A DNA stretch of 64,000 nucleotides from the NCBI RefSeq assembly GCF_900115955.1, contig NZ_FOYL01000003.1, positions 653,117 through 717,116 of the forward strand. The letters are read 5' to 3'. Below the pieces are notes generated by a model, which worked only from the letters and a program-made list of their open reading frames with translations, did not search any database and was not told where the DNA came from. Every line of letters starts with the position of its first letter. Within the stretch, counting starts at the first letter, position 1. Of the stretch, positions 36,317 to 47,510 are shown piece after piece. The DNA comes from Lentzea waywayandensis. GTDB lineage: Bacteria > Actinomycetota > Actinomycetes > Mycobacteriales > Pseudonocardiaceae. A program made the translations under genes and the position numbers.

Positions 36317-36795
36317 GACTTCCCGTTGAGTTTCTTGAGCGAGTCGGCGTGGGCCTGATCGGCGTTCCGGTAGTTGGCGCGACTCTTGTCGAGTTGCTCG
36401 ACCAGCGAGTCGATCGCCTTGCTGATGTCGATGATCTGGGCGATCGCGTTCTCGCCGAACTGCTTGTTCAGCTCGCTGATGGAGTGCGCGTAACCACTGC
36501 CGAGCTTGGTGTCCGCGGTCAGTTCGGACTTGCGACGCTGGATCCTCGTCAGCGCGTCCTTCATCTCGTGCAGCTTCTTGACCATGCTGTCCACGACGGC
36601 CGGATCGACGGAGAACGCTCCGGATCCGGTGGCCGCGGCGACCGCCTTGCTTGCCGCCGAGATGTCTGCGACGCCGGTGCCCAGCACAGCCTGCACGTTC
36701 TGCTTCGGCAGGAAACTGCCGCGCTTTCCCCATGATGTTGCTTCTTCGGACACAGGAGCCCGACCTTCCCCTGTTGCGCTCTGTGGTCGACTCAT
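36313..36795 (-). CDS. WXG100-like helical protein, first gene of the ESX-like operon
   Basis: 160 residues from ATG 36795 (ATG 36801 is also in frame). After a polar N-terminus ('SWGKRGSFLPKQNVQ'), the protein is mostly helical with 'DPAVVDSMVKKLHEMKDALT' and 'QIIDISKAIDSLVEQLDKSR', a hairpin typical of the WXG100 superfamily. No signal peptide. It opens an eight-gene minus-strand operon (36795 to 31200) in which nearly every junction is a 4-base overlap. Confidence 0.75.
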   Translation of the reverse strand: MSRPQSATGEGRAPVSEEATSWGKRGSFLPKQNVQAVLGTGVADISAASKAVAAATGSGAFSVDPAVVDSMVKKLHEMKDALTRIQRRKSELTADTKLGSGYAHSISELNKQFGENAIAQIIDISKAIDSLVEQLDKSRANYRNADQAHADSLKKLNGKS

Positions 36796-36983
36796 GACCA
36801 TACAGTTGTGCGCCCGTTTGGGGGATGCGTTGAACTACTCAGACCTGTTCGGGTCGAAACGTGCCCTGGTCAGGGCATGAATGGCCGCGCCAAGTGAGAA
36901 TGAAGGCACAGGTTCGCAGGGGGCTGGATGGTTAGGGCGGGCCTTGCGTCACCCGGTCGGGGCGGCTGACTAGGCTCACCGAG

Positions 36984-37634
36984 GTGAGCACGGTCTACGA
37001 CTGCAGCGAACCGGGCAATCGCGCGGCGGGACTTGCCGCTGCCGCCGGCGCGGTGCGGAGCGGGCGCCTTGTCGTCCTGCCCACCGACACCGTCTACGGG
37101 ATCGGCTGCGACGCGTTCGACGCCGAAGCCGTCCGGAGTCTTCTCGACGCCAAGGGGCGCGGGCCCGACATGCCCGTGCCCGTGCTGGTCGGGTCCTGGA
37201 CCACCATCGACGGGCTCGTTCTCAGCGTGCCGCGGCAGGCTCGTGCGCTCATCGAGGCTTTTTGGCCCGGTGGGCTGAGCATTGTGCTGCCACACGCGCC
37301 GAGTCTGGCTTGGGATCTGGGGCAGACGCGCGGCACGGTGATGCTGCGCATGCCGTTGCACCCGGTGGCCCTGGAGTTGTTGCGGGATGTCGGGCCGATG
37401 GCCGTGTCCAGCGCGAACAGGACCGGGCACGCGCCGGCTTCCAGTGCGCAGGAGGCTCGGGACCAGCTCGGCGACGCCGTGCCCGTGTACCTCGATGGTG
37501 GGCTCAGTGGCGAGAACATCGCCTCGACCATCGTCGACCTCACCGGGCCGGACGCGTTGATCCTGCGTGAGGGTGCTGTCACCAAAGAAGAGGTCAACGA
37601 GGTGCTCGGCATCGAGGTCGAGGTCGCGCGGTAG
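36984..37634 (+). CDS. sua5: L-threonylcarbamoyladenylate synthase
   Basis: 216 residues. YrdC/Sua5-family enzyme making threonylcarbamoyl-AMP from Thr, bicarbonate and ATP for t6A37 of ANN-decoding tRNAs. YrdC marks: 'GRLVVLPTDTVYGIGCDAF', 'KGRGPDMPVPVLV', 'FWPGGLSIVLPHAP', 'VMLRMPLHP', 'GPMAVSSANRTG' and C-terminal 'STIVDLTGPDALILREGAVT'. No separate Sua5 C-domain, so the short TsaC-type form. GTG 36984 is only ~7 bases after TAGGCT and has no spaced ribosome site, so the transcript may be leaderless. Core synteny resumes here after the ESX-like insertion. Confidence 0.95.
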   Translation: MSTVYDCSEPGNRAAGLAAAAGAVRSGRLVVLPTDTVYGIGCDAFDAEAVRSLLDAKGRGPDMPVPVLVGSWTTIDGLVLSVPRQARALIEAFWPGGLSIVLPHAPSLAWDLGQTRGTVMLRMPLHPVALELLRDVGPMAVSSANRTGHAPASSAQEARDQLGDAVPVYLDGGLSGENIASTIVDLTGPDALILREGAVTKEEVNEVLGIEVEVAR

Positions 37635-37715
37635 CTTGCGGCTGCCAGAATTGATCATGATCGCCGCGAGTACCGTGGCGAGCACCCCGAACACCCCCGA
37701 TTGATTGGTAGGCCC

Positions 37716-38858
37716 GTGGGGCCCGCATCCTCGTTCGTCCTTCCCGTGCGCGAGTACCTGCTCGTCGCGTTGATTGCTGCCGTCGTGACGTTTTTGCTCG
37801 TGGGTCTGGTGCGCGCGATGGCGTTCCGGCTCGGGGCAGTGGCCTACCCGCGGCAACGAGACGTGCACGTGCAGCCGATGCCGCGTATGGGTGGTGTCGC
37901 CATCTACGGCGGCGTGCTGTGCGGCATGTTCGTGGCGCACCAGTTGCCGGTGCTGCGGGCGGCGTTCGACTTCTCCAACGACCCGTGGGGCGTCATCGTC
38001 GCGGGCGGCGTCATTGTGCTCGTGGGCGCGATCGACGACAGGTTCGAGCTCGACTCGCTCACCAAGCTCGCCGGACAGGTCACCGCCGCGGGCATCCTCG
38101 TGTTGTTCGGTCTTCAGTGGATGATCGCGTGGGTGCCGTGGGACGGCGGCGCGACCATCTCACTCGACCAGAACCAGGGCGCGCTGCTGACGGTGCTGCT
38201 GGCCGTCACGATGATCAACGCGATGAACTTCGTCGACGGCCTCGATGGGCTGGCGGCGGGCATCGGCCTCATCGCCGCCGCGGCGACCGCCGTGTTCTCG
38301 ATCGGTCTGCTCGTCGAACGTCAGGGCGCCGTCGAGGCCTACCCGCCGGCCCTGATCGCCGCCGTGCTGGCGGGCGCGTGCCTCGGCTTCCTGCCGCACA
38401 ACTTCAACCCCGCGCGCATCTTCATGGGCGACTCGGGCTCGATGCTCATCGGCCTCATGCTCGCCGCCGCCACCACCAGCGCGTCCGGCAAGATCAACCA
38501 GGCCACCGGCAGCGCGGCCGACCTGCTCGGTCTGCTCTCGCCGCTGATCGTGGTGGCCGCGGTGCTGTTCGTGCCGCTGCTGGACCTGCTGATGGCGATC
38601 ATCCGCCGCACCCGGCGCGGCGAGAGCCCGTTCTCCCCGGACAAGATGCACCTGCACCACCGGCTGTTGGAGATCGGGCACTCGCAGCGCCGCGCCGTGC
38701 TGCTCATCTACTTGTGGGCCGGCGTCCTGGCCTTCGGTGCGGTCGCGCTCACGCTGTTCGACCCGATCATCGTGGCCACGTGCTTCGTCATCGGGCTGAT
38801 CGTGACGTTCGTGGTCTCGGTGATCCCCCGGCTCCGGGACGCCCGCAGCAAGTCCTGA
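37716..38858 (+). CDS. wecA: Polyprenyl-phosphate GlcNAc-1-phosphate transferase (WecA/Rfe)
   Basis: 380 residues from GTG 37716. MraY/WecA-family integral membrane enzyme with about 11 spans. It transfers GlcNAc-1-P from UDP-GlcNAc to decaprenyl/undecaprenyl phosphate, the first step of arabinogalactan or teichoic linker assembly. Catalytic signatures: 'VGAIDDRFELDSLTKLAGQ' (Asp-Asp), 'NAMNFVDGLDGLAAGIGLI', 'NFNPARIFMGDSGSM' and 'DKMHLHHRLLEIGHSQRRA' (the His loop for sugar). In Mycobacterium the orthologue (rfe) lies between sua5 and atpI, as here except for two inserted genes. Confidence 0.95.
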   Translation: MGPASSFVLPVREYLLVALIAAVVTFLLVGLVRAMAFRLGAVAYPRQRDVHVQPMPRMGGVAIYGGVLCGMFVAHQLPVLRAAFDFSNDPWGVIVAGGVIVLVGAIDDRFELDSLTKLAGQVTAAGILVLFGLQWMIAWVPWDGGATISLDQNQGALLTVLLAVTMINAMNFVDGLDGLAAGIGLIAAAATAVFSIGLLVERQGAVEAYPPALIAAVLAGACLGFLPHNFNPARIFMGDSGSMLIGLMLAAATTSASGKINQATGSAADLLGLLSPLIVVAAVLFVPLLDLLMAIIRRTRRGESPFSPDKMHLHHRLLEIGHSQRRAVLLIYLWAGVLAFGAVALTLFDPIIVATCFVIGLIVTFVVSVIPRLRDARSKS

Positions 38859-38867
38859 CGAGACAGG

Positions 38868-39254
38868 TCAGATCGGGTTCTCCACGCACGGGCGGCCGAG
38901 CAGTTTGAACGTGCCGTCGTCCTGCAGTGACCAGCCCTCGGAACAGTGCATTTGGCCGTCGGAGTAGTTGCGGTCGACCTGGACGTTCCAGATGCGGCCC
39001 ACGCCCCACTTCTGCGTGGGCGAGACGGAGCTGTAGTCCGGGCCGTACACCTTGAAGAACCCGGTGAACGACAGGTACGTGCTGAGAGTGCTGACACCTG
39101 CATAGGTGTTGGTGACATGGCCGCCGCTGCCTCGGGCGGTGACGGTGATACCGCCACTCATCCCGCTCTCGTCCGCATGAGCCGCAGGTGCGGCTACGAG
39201 AAGAGCAGCCGTCACGGCGGTCAGCGCGATCGCAGTCCTTCGGATCTTGCTCAT
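38868..39254 (-). CDS. Small secreted protein
   Basis: 128 residues. Clear signal peptide ('KIRRTAIALTAVTAALLVAA', cleavage after 'AHA'). The ~100-residue mature part is beta-rich with aromatic residues ('FTGFFKVYGPDYSSVSP', 'GVGRIWNVQVDRNYSDG') and two Cys near the end ('MHCSEGW', 'RPCVENPI'), likely a disulfide. No family recognised. It is divergent from a SARP-type regulator with a palindrome between them, so it is the probable target of that regulator. Confidence 0.8.
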   Translation of the reverse strand: MSKIRRTAIALTAVTAALLVAAPAAHADESGMSGGITVTARGSGGHVTNTYAGVSTLSTYLSFTGFFKVYGPDYSSVSPTQKWGVGRIWNVQVDRNYSDGQMHCSEGWSLQDDGTFKLLGRPCVENPI

Positions 39255-39305
39255 CGGATCCCCCAAGAGGTGGTCGTCAACGGGACCGACGCTAACCCCC
39301 CGTTG

Positions 39306-39341
39306 CTCCAATTCGCCTACATCAGGAGTAGGCGAATGGAG
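39306..39341. promoter_or_regulatory. Palindromic operator between secreted protein and SARP gene
   Basis: TTCGCCTAC (39312-39320) and GTAGGCGAA (39328-39336) are a perfect 9-bp dyad with a 7-base spacer. The dyad extends to CTCCA...TGGAG with a single bulged base. It sits midway in the 128-bp divergent gap. SARP regulators more often use direct heptad repeats, so the binder could be another factor. Confidence 0.5.
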
Positions 39342-39382
39342 TAGCGTCCCTGGTGGTTGACTGCCTGGGGGGAACGACAGCC

Positions 39383-40141
39383 ATGGAGAGCTGCAGGTTC
39401 GGACTGCTCGGAGAACTCTCGATCGACGACGGCGCGCTGACGCTCAAAGCGAGCAAGCTGCGTGCCCTTCTGGCCGCCCTTCTGCTGCGCGCGGGCAGAC
39501 CGGTCTCGCAGACCGACCTGGCCGAACAGATCTGGGACGAACCACCGTCGCGGGCGAACTCGACACTGCAGGTCTACGTCGTGCGCTTGAGACAGGCACT
39601 CGGCGGCTTCGGTCCATCGGTCGTGCGCAGCAGCACGGGCTATCGCATCGACGTGGACGCCGATCAGGTGGATCTGCACAGGTTCCGTGCTCTGGTGGCG
39701 CGCCGCGACGCTGATGCCCGCACCCATCTCGGTGACCTCCGTGAGGCGTTGTCGCTGTGGCGCGGCCCGGCGCTGGCCGATGTGGTGTCGGAGGCGATGC
39801 GGTTCGAGGCCGATCGGCTCGACGAGGAACGACTCGTCGCGGTCGAGCGCAGGATCGAGCTGGAGATCGAACTGGGCGCGCACCGCGAGCTCGTCCCCGA
39901 ACTGCGCACGCTGACCCGGCGGCATCCGTTGCGGGAGCGGTTCGCCGAGTTCCTGATGCTCGCGTTGCATCGCGGCGGGCGTTCGGCGGACGCGCTGGCG
40001 ATCTATCGACTTGTTCACCGGATGTTCGCGGACGAGCTGGGAGTTCGGCCGGGACGACGGCTGGCGGAGCTCCACGATCAGATCCTGTGCGGCCGGGAAA
40101 TTGGCGCGCCATCTTGTTTGGGGCCGCTTAACCGTCGTTAA
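39383..40141 (+). CDS. SARP/AfsR-type regulator (wHTH plus BTAD)
   Basis: 252 residues from ATG 39383. N-terminal OmpR-like winged helix ('ESCRFGLLGELSIDDGALT', 'RALLAALLLRAGRPVSQT', 'STLQVYVVRLRQALGG', 'SSTGYRIDVDADQVDLHRF'), then the bacterial transcriptional activator domain of TPR-like helices ('ERRIELEIELGAHRELV', 'LMLALHRGGRSADALAIYR', 'MFADELGVRPGRRLAELHDQ'). No NB-ARC or sensor domain, so a short SARP. These usually activate secondary-metabolite genes, but no such cluster is in the window. The only adjacent candidate target is the divergent secreted protein. Confidence 0.9.
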   Translation: MESCRFGLLGELSIDDGALTLKASKLRALLAALLLRAGRPVSQTDLAEQIWDEPPSRANSTLQVYVVRLRQALGGFGPSVVRSSTGYRIDVDADQVDLHRFRALVARRDADARTHLGDLREALSLWRGPALADVVSEAMRFEADRLDEERLVAVERRIELEIELGAHRELVPELRTLTRRHPLRERFAEFLMLALHRGGRSADALAIYRLVHRMFADELGVRPGRRLAELHDQILCGREIGAPSCLGPLNRR

Positions 40142-40190
40142 TCAGGGGCTGCCCGCAGGTGCCGCATTGCGGGTTCCTAGACTTCGGGAC

Positions 40191-40637
40191 ATGAGCGACG
40201 CGGACAAGGCCGTCACGCACGAGCTGACCGTCCAGCGACTCGCCGGGGAAATGTTCCGCGAGGCGGCGTGGGCCGCACTCGGCACGTTTGTCCTCGGCGT
40301 CGTCGTGTCAACTGTGATCTGGGGGACCGCTGGTCTCTTCGGATCATTGATCGGTGGTGCGATCGCCATCGGTTCGAGCCTTGCCACGTTGTTGTTGATG
40401 CGCAAGACGGCGGCGCTTGATCCGATGTTCGTGATGGTCGCCGCTCTTGGCGGATTCATGGGCAAGCTGATCGTGTTGCTACTGGCGGTGATCCTGCTGC
40501 GCAACCAGCAGTGGCTTGAACCCAAGGCACTCGGAATCACCCTGGTGGCGACAGTGCTCGTGACGTCGTTCCTGGAGGCCAGAGCCTCCAAGCGCAGCCG
40601 TAGTCAGATGGTGGTCCCCGCGTCCGAAGGCGCCTAG
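40191..40637 (+). CDS. atpI: ATP synthase-associated protein I
   Basis: 148 residues with four membrane spans ('WAALGTFVLGVVVSTVIWGT', 'FGSLIGGAIAIGSSLATLLL', 'MVAALGGFMGKLIVLLLAVI', 'ALGITLVATVLVTSF'). Small, poorly conserved first gene of atp operons; relatives help assemble the c-ring. The basic C-terminus ('RASKRSRSQM') is cytoplasmic. Start ATG 40191. It is 149 bases ahead of atpB, a gap likely to hold the main operon promoter. Confidence 0.85.
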   Translation: MSDADKAVTHELTVQRLAGEMFREAAWAALGTFVLGVVVSTVIWGTAGLFGSLIGGAIAIGSSLATLLLMRKTAALDPMFVMVAALGGFMGKLIVLLLAVILLRNQQWLEPKALGITLVATVLVTSFLEARASKRSRSQMVVPASEGA

Positions 40638-40786
40638 ACCTGCTGATATGGTCCGCGCAGACCAGGGACACCCGATAGCAGGGGTGCCTCTGGTAGTCGC
40701 TTGCGAACCGTAAGGTACGTTAAGTCCAGATCGTGACGATTCCCCCGGCGGAGTGAACGCCGGCCGGGAGAACCGGAAGGAACACA

Positions 40787-41563
40787 GTGACCAAGTTGCT
40801 GGCTTCGGGGGGCGAGTTCGTCGCTCCCGGTGTGAAGGACTTCTTCCTCCCGCCGATCTTCGGCTCGGTCACCAAGCCGATGGTCCTGCTGGTGCTGTCG
40901 ATCGTGATCATCGGTGTCTTCTTCATTGCGGCGACGCGCAACCTGAAGGTCGTTCCCGGCAAGTTCCAGTTCGCCGCCGAGTCGCTTTACGACTTCGGGC
41001 GCAACAACATCGCCAGGGAGCAGATCGGCGCGAAGGACTTCAAGCCCTTCGTCCCGCTCGTCCTCACGATCTTCTGCTTCATCCTGGTGAACAACCTGTT
41101 CGGGCTCATCCCGATCGTGCAGTTCCCCACGATGTCGCACATCGGCTTCCCGCTCGCCGTTTCGTTGCTCGTCGTTTACCCGGTGTACCACTTCGTCGGG
41201 TTCAAGCGGCACGGCTTCGTGGGCTACTTGAAGCACCAGACGATGCCGCCGGGCGCGCCGTGGTTCGTGCTCCCGCTGCTGATTCCGATCGAGTTCATCC
41301 AGAAGTTCATCCTGAACCCGATCACGCTGGCGGTCCGAGTTTTCGCGGCCATGTTCGCGGGTCACCTGCTGCTGCTGGTGTTCACCCTGGCTGGTGAGTT
41401 CCTGCTGCTGAATGGCGGTCTGACCGTCATCGTGGCGCCGGTGTCCTTCGCCTTCGCCATCGCGCTGACCTTCCTGGAGGCACTGATCATGTGCCTGCAG
41501 GCCTACATCTTCGCGCTGCTGTCTGCCAGCTACATCGGCATGGCGCTGGCAGAAGAGCACTGA
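40787..41563 (+). CDS. atpB: F1Fo ATP synthase subunit a
   Basis: 258 residues from GTG 40787 with GGAAGGA upstream. Membrane stator subunit that forms the proton half-channels against the c-ring. The essential Arg is in 'NPITLAVRVFAAMFAGHLLL'; the C-terminal helices read 'FAIALTFLEALIMCLQAYIF'. Five to six spans, normal length. Confidence 0.97.
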   Translation: MTKLLASGGEFVAPGVKDFFLPPIFGSVTKPMVLLVLSIVIIGVFFIAATRNLKVVPGKFQFAAESLYDFGRNNIAREQIGAKDFKPFVPLVLTIFCFILVNNLFGLIPIVQFPTMSHIGFPLAVSLLVVYPVYHFVGFKRHGFVGYLKHQTMPPGAPWFVLPLLIPIEFIQKFILNPITLAVRVFAAMFAGHLLLLVFTLAGEFLLLNGGLTVIVAPVSFAFAIALTFLEALIMCLQAYIFALLSASYIGMALAEEH

Positions 41564-41576
41564 GTAACAGCACTAA

Positions 41577-41882
<306 letters not shown>

Positions 41883-41906
41883 CCCTTCAACGCGTTAGGA
41901 GACGTC

Positions 41907-42461
41907 GTGTTCCACGCCTTGATCCTGGCCGCGGAGGACCCTGCGAAGGTCAACCCGGTCATTCCGCACACCGCGGAGATCATCCTCGGGCTCGTCGCCT
42001 TCCTGCTCCTCCTCTTCGTCATCAAGAAGTTCGTCTCGCCGCGCTTCGAGGCGCTGTACGCGGAGCGGACGGCCAAGATCGAGGGTGGCATCGAGAAGGC
42101 GGAGCAGGCTCAGGCCGAGGCTCAGCGCACTCTTGAGCAGTACAAGGAGCAGCTGGCCGAGGCTCGCGCCGAGGCCGCCCGCATCCGCGACGACGCCCGG
42201 GCCGAAGGCCTGCAGATCGTCGAGGAGCTGCGTGAGCAGGCGCAGGCCGAGTCCTCGCGCATCATCGCGCAGGGCCAGCACCAGCTGGACGCTCAGCGCG
42301 CCCAGATCGTCGCGGAGCTGCGTGCCGACCTCGGCCGCACCGCTGTCGAGCTGGCGAGCAAGGTCGTGGGCGAGTCCCTCGAGGACGACTCCCGCCGCCG
42401 TGGCACCGTCGACCGCTTCCTCAACGAGCTGGACGCCGTCGCGGCGCCCGCGAGCAAGTAG
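41907..42461 (+). CDS. atpF: F1Fo ATP synthase subunit b
   Basis: 184 residues from GTG 41907 with TTAGGAGA upstream. One N-terminal membrane anchor ('[19 protein letters not shown]') and a long charged coiled coil ('[20 protein letters not shown]', '[18 protein letters not shown]') that forms the peripheral stalk. Ends '[14 protein letters not shown]'. Separate from delta, unlike the b-delta fusion of mycobacteria. Confidence 0.96.
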   Translation: MFHALILAAEDPAKVNPVIPHTAEIILGLVAFLLLLFVIKKFVSPRFEALYAERTAKIEGGIEKAEQAQAEAQRTLEQYKEQLAEARAEAARIRDDARAEGLQIVEELREQAQAESSRIIAQGQHQLDAQRAQIVAELRADLGRTAVELASKVVGESLEDDSRRRGTVDRFLNELDAVAAPASK

Positions 42462-42470
42462 AGGCTGCCG

Positions 42471-43298
42471 ATGACGTTGCATGCCGCAAGTCGTGAAGCT
42501 CTGGCAGCCGCGGAACTGCGGCTGCTGGAGCTGGCCGACGCCACCACGTCGACGGACGACCTCGCCAAGCTCGGCGAGGAGCTCTTCGCCGTGCTCGGCC
42601 TGCTGATTCAGCAGCGGTCGCTGCGTGGCGCGCTCGCCGACGCCTCGTCCGAGGCTGCGGGCCGTGAGCAGCTGCTCACCGGCCTGTTCGGTGGCAAGGT
42701 GAGCGATGCGACCCTGCAGGTGCTGGTCGCCGTCGTCACCTCGCGCTGGTCCAGCCCGCGCGAGCTCGTCGACGGTGTCGAGTCGCTCGCCCGCACCGCG
42801 CTGCTGGTGCGTGCCGAGCGTGACGGTCAGCTCGACTCGACCGAGGACGAGCTGTTCCGGCTCGGCCGCATCGTTGCTGGTTCGAATGAGCTCGAGCTGC
42901 TGCTGGCGGACCCCGCCGGTGACACCGCCGGCAAGGTCGCGCTGGTCGACTCCCTGATCGAGGGGAAGGTCAGCCCGGTCACCAAGACGCTGGTGGACCA
43001 GCTGGTCCGCAACCCGCGTGGGGTGCGTGTGGCGGACGGGCTCTCCGAGCTCGCCGACCTGGCGGCCAAGCGCCGTCAGCGTTCCGTCGCGCACGTCCGG
43101 TCCGCCGTGGCGCTGACCGCGGAGCAGGTCGACCGCTTGACCGCGACGCTGACCACGATCTACTCGCGCCCGATCGCGCTGCACGTGGAGGTCGACCCCT
43201 CGCTGGGCGGCGGCCTCTCGATCAAGATCGGCGACGAGATCATCGACGGAAGCATCGCCGGCCGGTTGGCGGCACTGCGCCGCAATCTCGCCAGCTAG
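42471..43298 (+). CDS. atpH: F1Fo ATP synthase subunit delta
   Basis: 275 residues, longer than the ~177 of E. coli, as is usual for actinobacteria with an extra N-terminal helical region ('[20 protein letters not shown]'). The conserved C-terminal part reads '[20 protein letters not shown]' and '[20 protein letters not shown]'. Links the peripheral stalk to the top of F1. Starts 9 bases after atpF. Confidence 0.96.
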   Translation: MTLHAASREALAAAELRLLELADATTSTDDLAKLGEELFAVLGLLIQQRSLRGALADASSEAAGREQLLTGLFGGKVSDATLQVLVAVVTSRWSSPRELVDGVESLARTALLVRAERDGQLDSTEDELFRLGRIVAGSNELELLLADPAGDTAGKVALVDSLIEGKVSPVTKTLVDQLVRNPRGVRVADGLSELADLAAKRRQRSVAHVRSAVALTAEQVDRLTATLTTIYSRPIALHVEVDPSLGGGLSIKIGDEIIDGSIAGRLAALRRNLAS

Positions 43299-43344
43299 CC
43301 CCCGAGCCCTTTCCCAAGAACGAAGAAGTGAGAGCAGGAACGAC

Positions 43345-44991
43345 ATGGCGGAGCTGACGATCTCGTCGGACGAGATCCGCAGTGCGATCGAGAAGTACGT
43401 CTCGAGCTACTCCCCGGAGGTCTCCCGGGAAGAGGTCGGTACCGTCTCCGAGACCTACGACGGCATCGCCATCGTCGAGGGCCTTCCGGGCACGATGACC
43501 AACGAGCTGCTCGAGTTCCCCGGCGGCGTCCTCGGCGTCGCACTGAACCTCGAGGTCCGCAACATCGGTGCGGTCATCCTCGGTGACTTCGACAAGATCG
43601 AAGAGGGCCAGGAGGTCCGCCGGACGGGCAAGGTCCTGTCCGTGCCGGTCGGCGACGGCTTCCTCGGTCGCGTCGTCAACCCGCTGGGCACGCCGATCGA
43701 CGGCCTCGGTGACATCGTCGCCGACGACACCCGCGCCCTGGAGCTCCAGGCGGCGTCCGTGCTGCAGCGTCAGCCGGTGTCCGAGCCGATGCAGACCGGC
43801 ATCAAGGCCATCGACGCGATGACCCCGATCGGCCGCGGTCAGCGTCAGCTGATCATCGGTGACCGCAAGACCGGCAAGACCGCGGTCTGCATCGACACGA
43901 TCATCAACCAGAAGAAGGCCTGGGAGTCGGGCGACCCGAAGCAGCAGGTCCGCTGCGTCTACGTCGCCATCGGCCAGAAGGGCTCCACCATCGCGGGCGT
44001 CAAGGCCGCGCTGGAGGAGGCGGGCGCACTCGAGTACACGACGATCGTCGCCGCCCCCGCTTCTGACTCGGCCGGCTTCAAGTGGCTGGCGCCGTACACC
44101 GGCTCCGCCATCGGCCAGCACTGGATGTACCAGGGCAAGCACGTCCTGATCATCTTCGACGACCTGACCAAGCAGGCCGAGGCGTACCGCGCCATCTCGC
44201 TGCTGCTGCGCCGCCCGCCGGGCCGCGAGGCCTACCCCGGCGACGTCTTCTACTTGCACTCGCGTCTCCTCGAGCGTTGCGCGAAGCTGTCGGACGAGCT
44301 CGGTGGCGGTTCGATGACGGGTCTCCCGATCATCGAGACCAAGGCGAACGACGTGTCGGCGTACATCCCGACCAACGTCATTTCGATCACCGACGGTCAG
44401 TGCTTCCTCGAGTCCGACCTGTTCAACGCCGGTGTGCGTCCGGCCGTCAACGTGGGTATCTCCGTTTCCCGCGTCGGTGGTGCCGCGCAGATCAAGGCGA
44501 TGAAGGACGTCGCGGGTTCGCTGCGTCTCGACCTGTCGCAGTTCCGCGAGCTGGAGGCCTTCTCCGCGTTCGCGTCCGACCTCGACGCCGCGTCGCGCGC
44601 CCAGCTGGACCGCGGTGCCCGTCTGGTCGAGCTGCTCAAGCAGGGCCAGTACTCCCCGGTGCCCGTCGAGGAGCAGGTCGTCGAGATCTTCGCCGCGACC
44701 AAGGGTCACCTGGACGACGTCCCCGTCGCCGACATCCGTCGCTTCGTCGCGGACTTCAAGGACTCGCTGCGCCGCAACCACGCGGACCTGCTGAGCTCCA
44801 TCGTGGAGACCAAGAAGTTCCCCGAGGACTCGCAGAAGCGCGTTGTCGCCGCCGTGACCGAGTTCAAGAAGCAGTTCACCGCTTCGGACGGCACGACGAT
44901 CGTCAACGAGGCGCCCGAGAAGGCGATGGACGCCGACAAGGTCGCCCAGGAGTCGGTGAAGGTCCACAAGCCCGAGCCCACCAAGAAGTGA
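43345..44991 (+). CDS. atpA: F1Fo ATP synthase subunit alpha
   Basis: 548 residues. Non-catalytic nucleotide-binding subunit of F1. P-loop '[17 protein letters not shown]'; other marks '[11 protein letters not shown]', '[20 protein letters not shown]' and '[20 protein letters not shown]', with the arginine finger in '[12 protein letters not shown]'. Carries a C-terminal extension of ~35 residues ('[20 protein letters not shown]'); mycobacterial alpha also has an extension, which there suppresses ATP hydrolysis. Confidence 0.98.
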   Translation: MAELTISSDEIRSAIEKYVSSYSPEVSREEVGTVSETYDGIAIVEGLPGTMTNELLEFPGGVLGVALNLEVRNIGAVILGDFDKIEEGQEVRRTGKVLSVPVGDGFLGRVVNPLGTPIDGLGDIVADDTRALELQAASVLQRQPVSEPMQTGIKAIDAMTPIGRGQRQLIIGDRKTGKTAVCIDTIINQKKAWESGDPKQQVRCVYVAIGQKGSTIAGVKAALEEAGALEYTTIVAAPASDSAGFKWLAPYTGSAIGQHWMYQGKHVLIIFDDLTKQAEAYRAISLLLRRPPGREAYPGDVFYLHSRLLERCAKLSDELGGGSMTGLPIIETKANDVSAYIPTNVISITDGQCFLESDLFNAGVRPAVNVGISVSRVGGAAQIKAMKDVAGSLRLDLSQFRELEAFSAFASDLDAASRAQLDRGARLVELLKQGQYSPVPVEEQVVEIFAATKGHLDDVPVADIRRFVADFKDSLRRNHADLLSSIVETKKFPEDSQKRVVAAVTEFKKQFTASDGTTIVNEAPEKAMDADKVAQESVKVHKPEPTKK

Positions 44992-44999
44992 TCTGAGCC

Positions 45000-47343
<2,344 letters not shown>

Positions 47344-47357
47344 GGCTCGCTGACTTT

Positions 47358-47396
47358 CGAAGGGCCGTCCCTCCTTTGTGGAGGGGCGGCCCTTCG
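47358..47396 (+). terminator. Terminator after atpD
   Basis: CGAAGGGCCGTCCCTCC pairs (one mismatch) with GGAGGGGCGGCCCTTCG around a 5-base loop, ending 53 bases after the atpD stop. It closes the atp operon before the inserted genes, so atpC needs its own promoter. Confidence 0.85.
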
Positions 47397-47510
47397 TCAT
47401 GTCCGGAGCACATGACGTTTCCGGTGAATGGAAATCGCACTCCCGGCTGCGGGCCCTGACGTCGCACGATGCTCGGCATCACCAGGCCCCTCAGCGAGGA
47501 GGAAGAGCGC

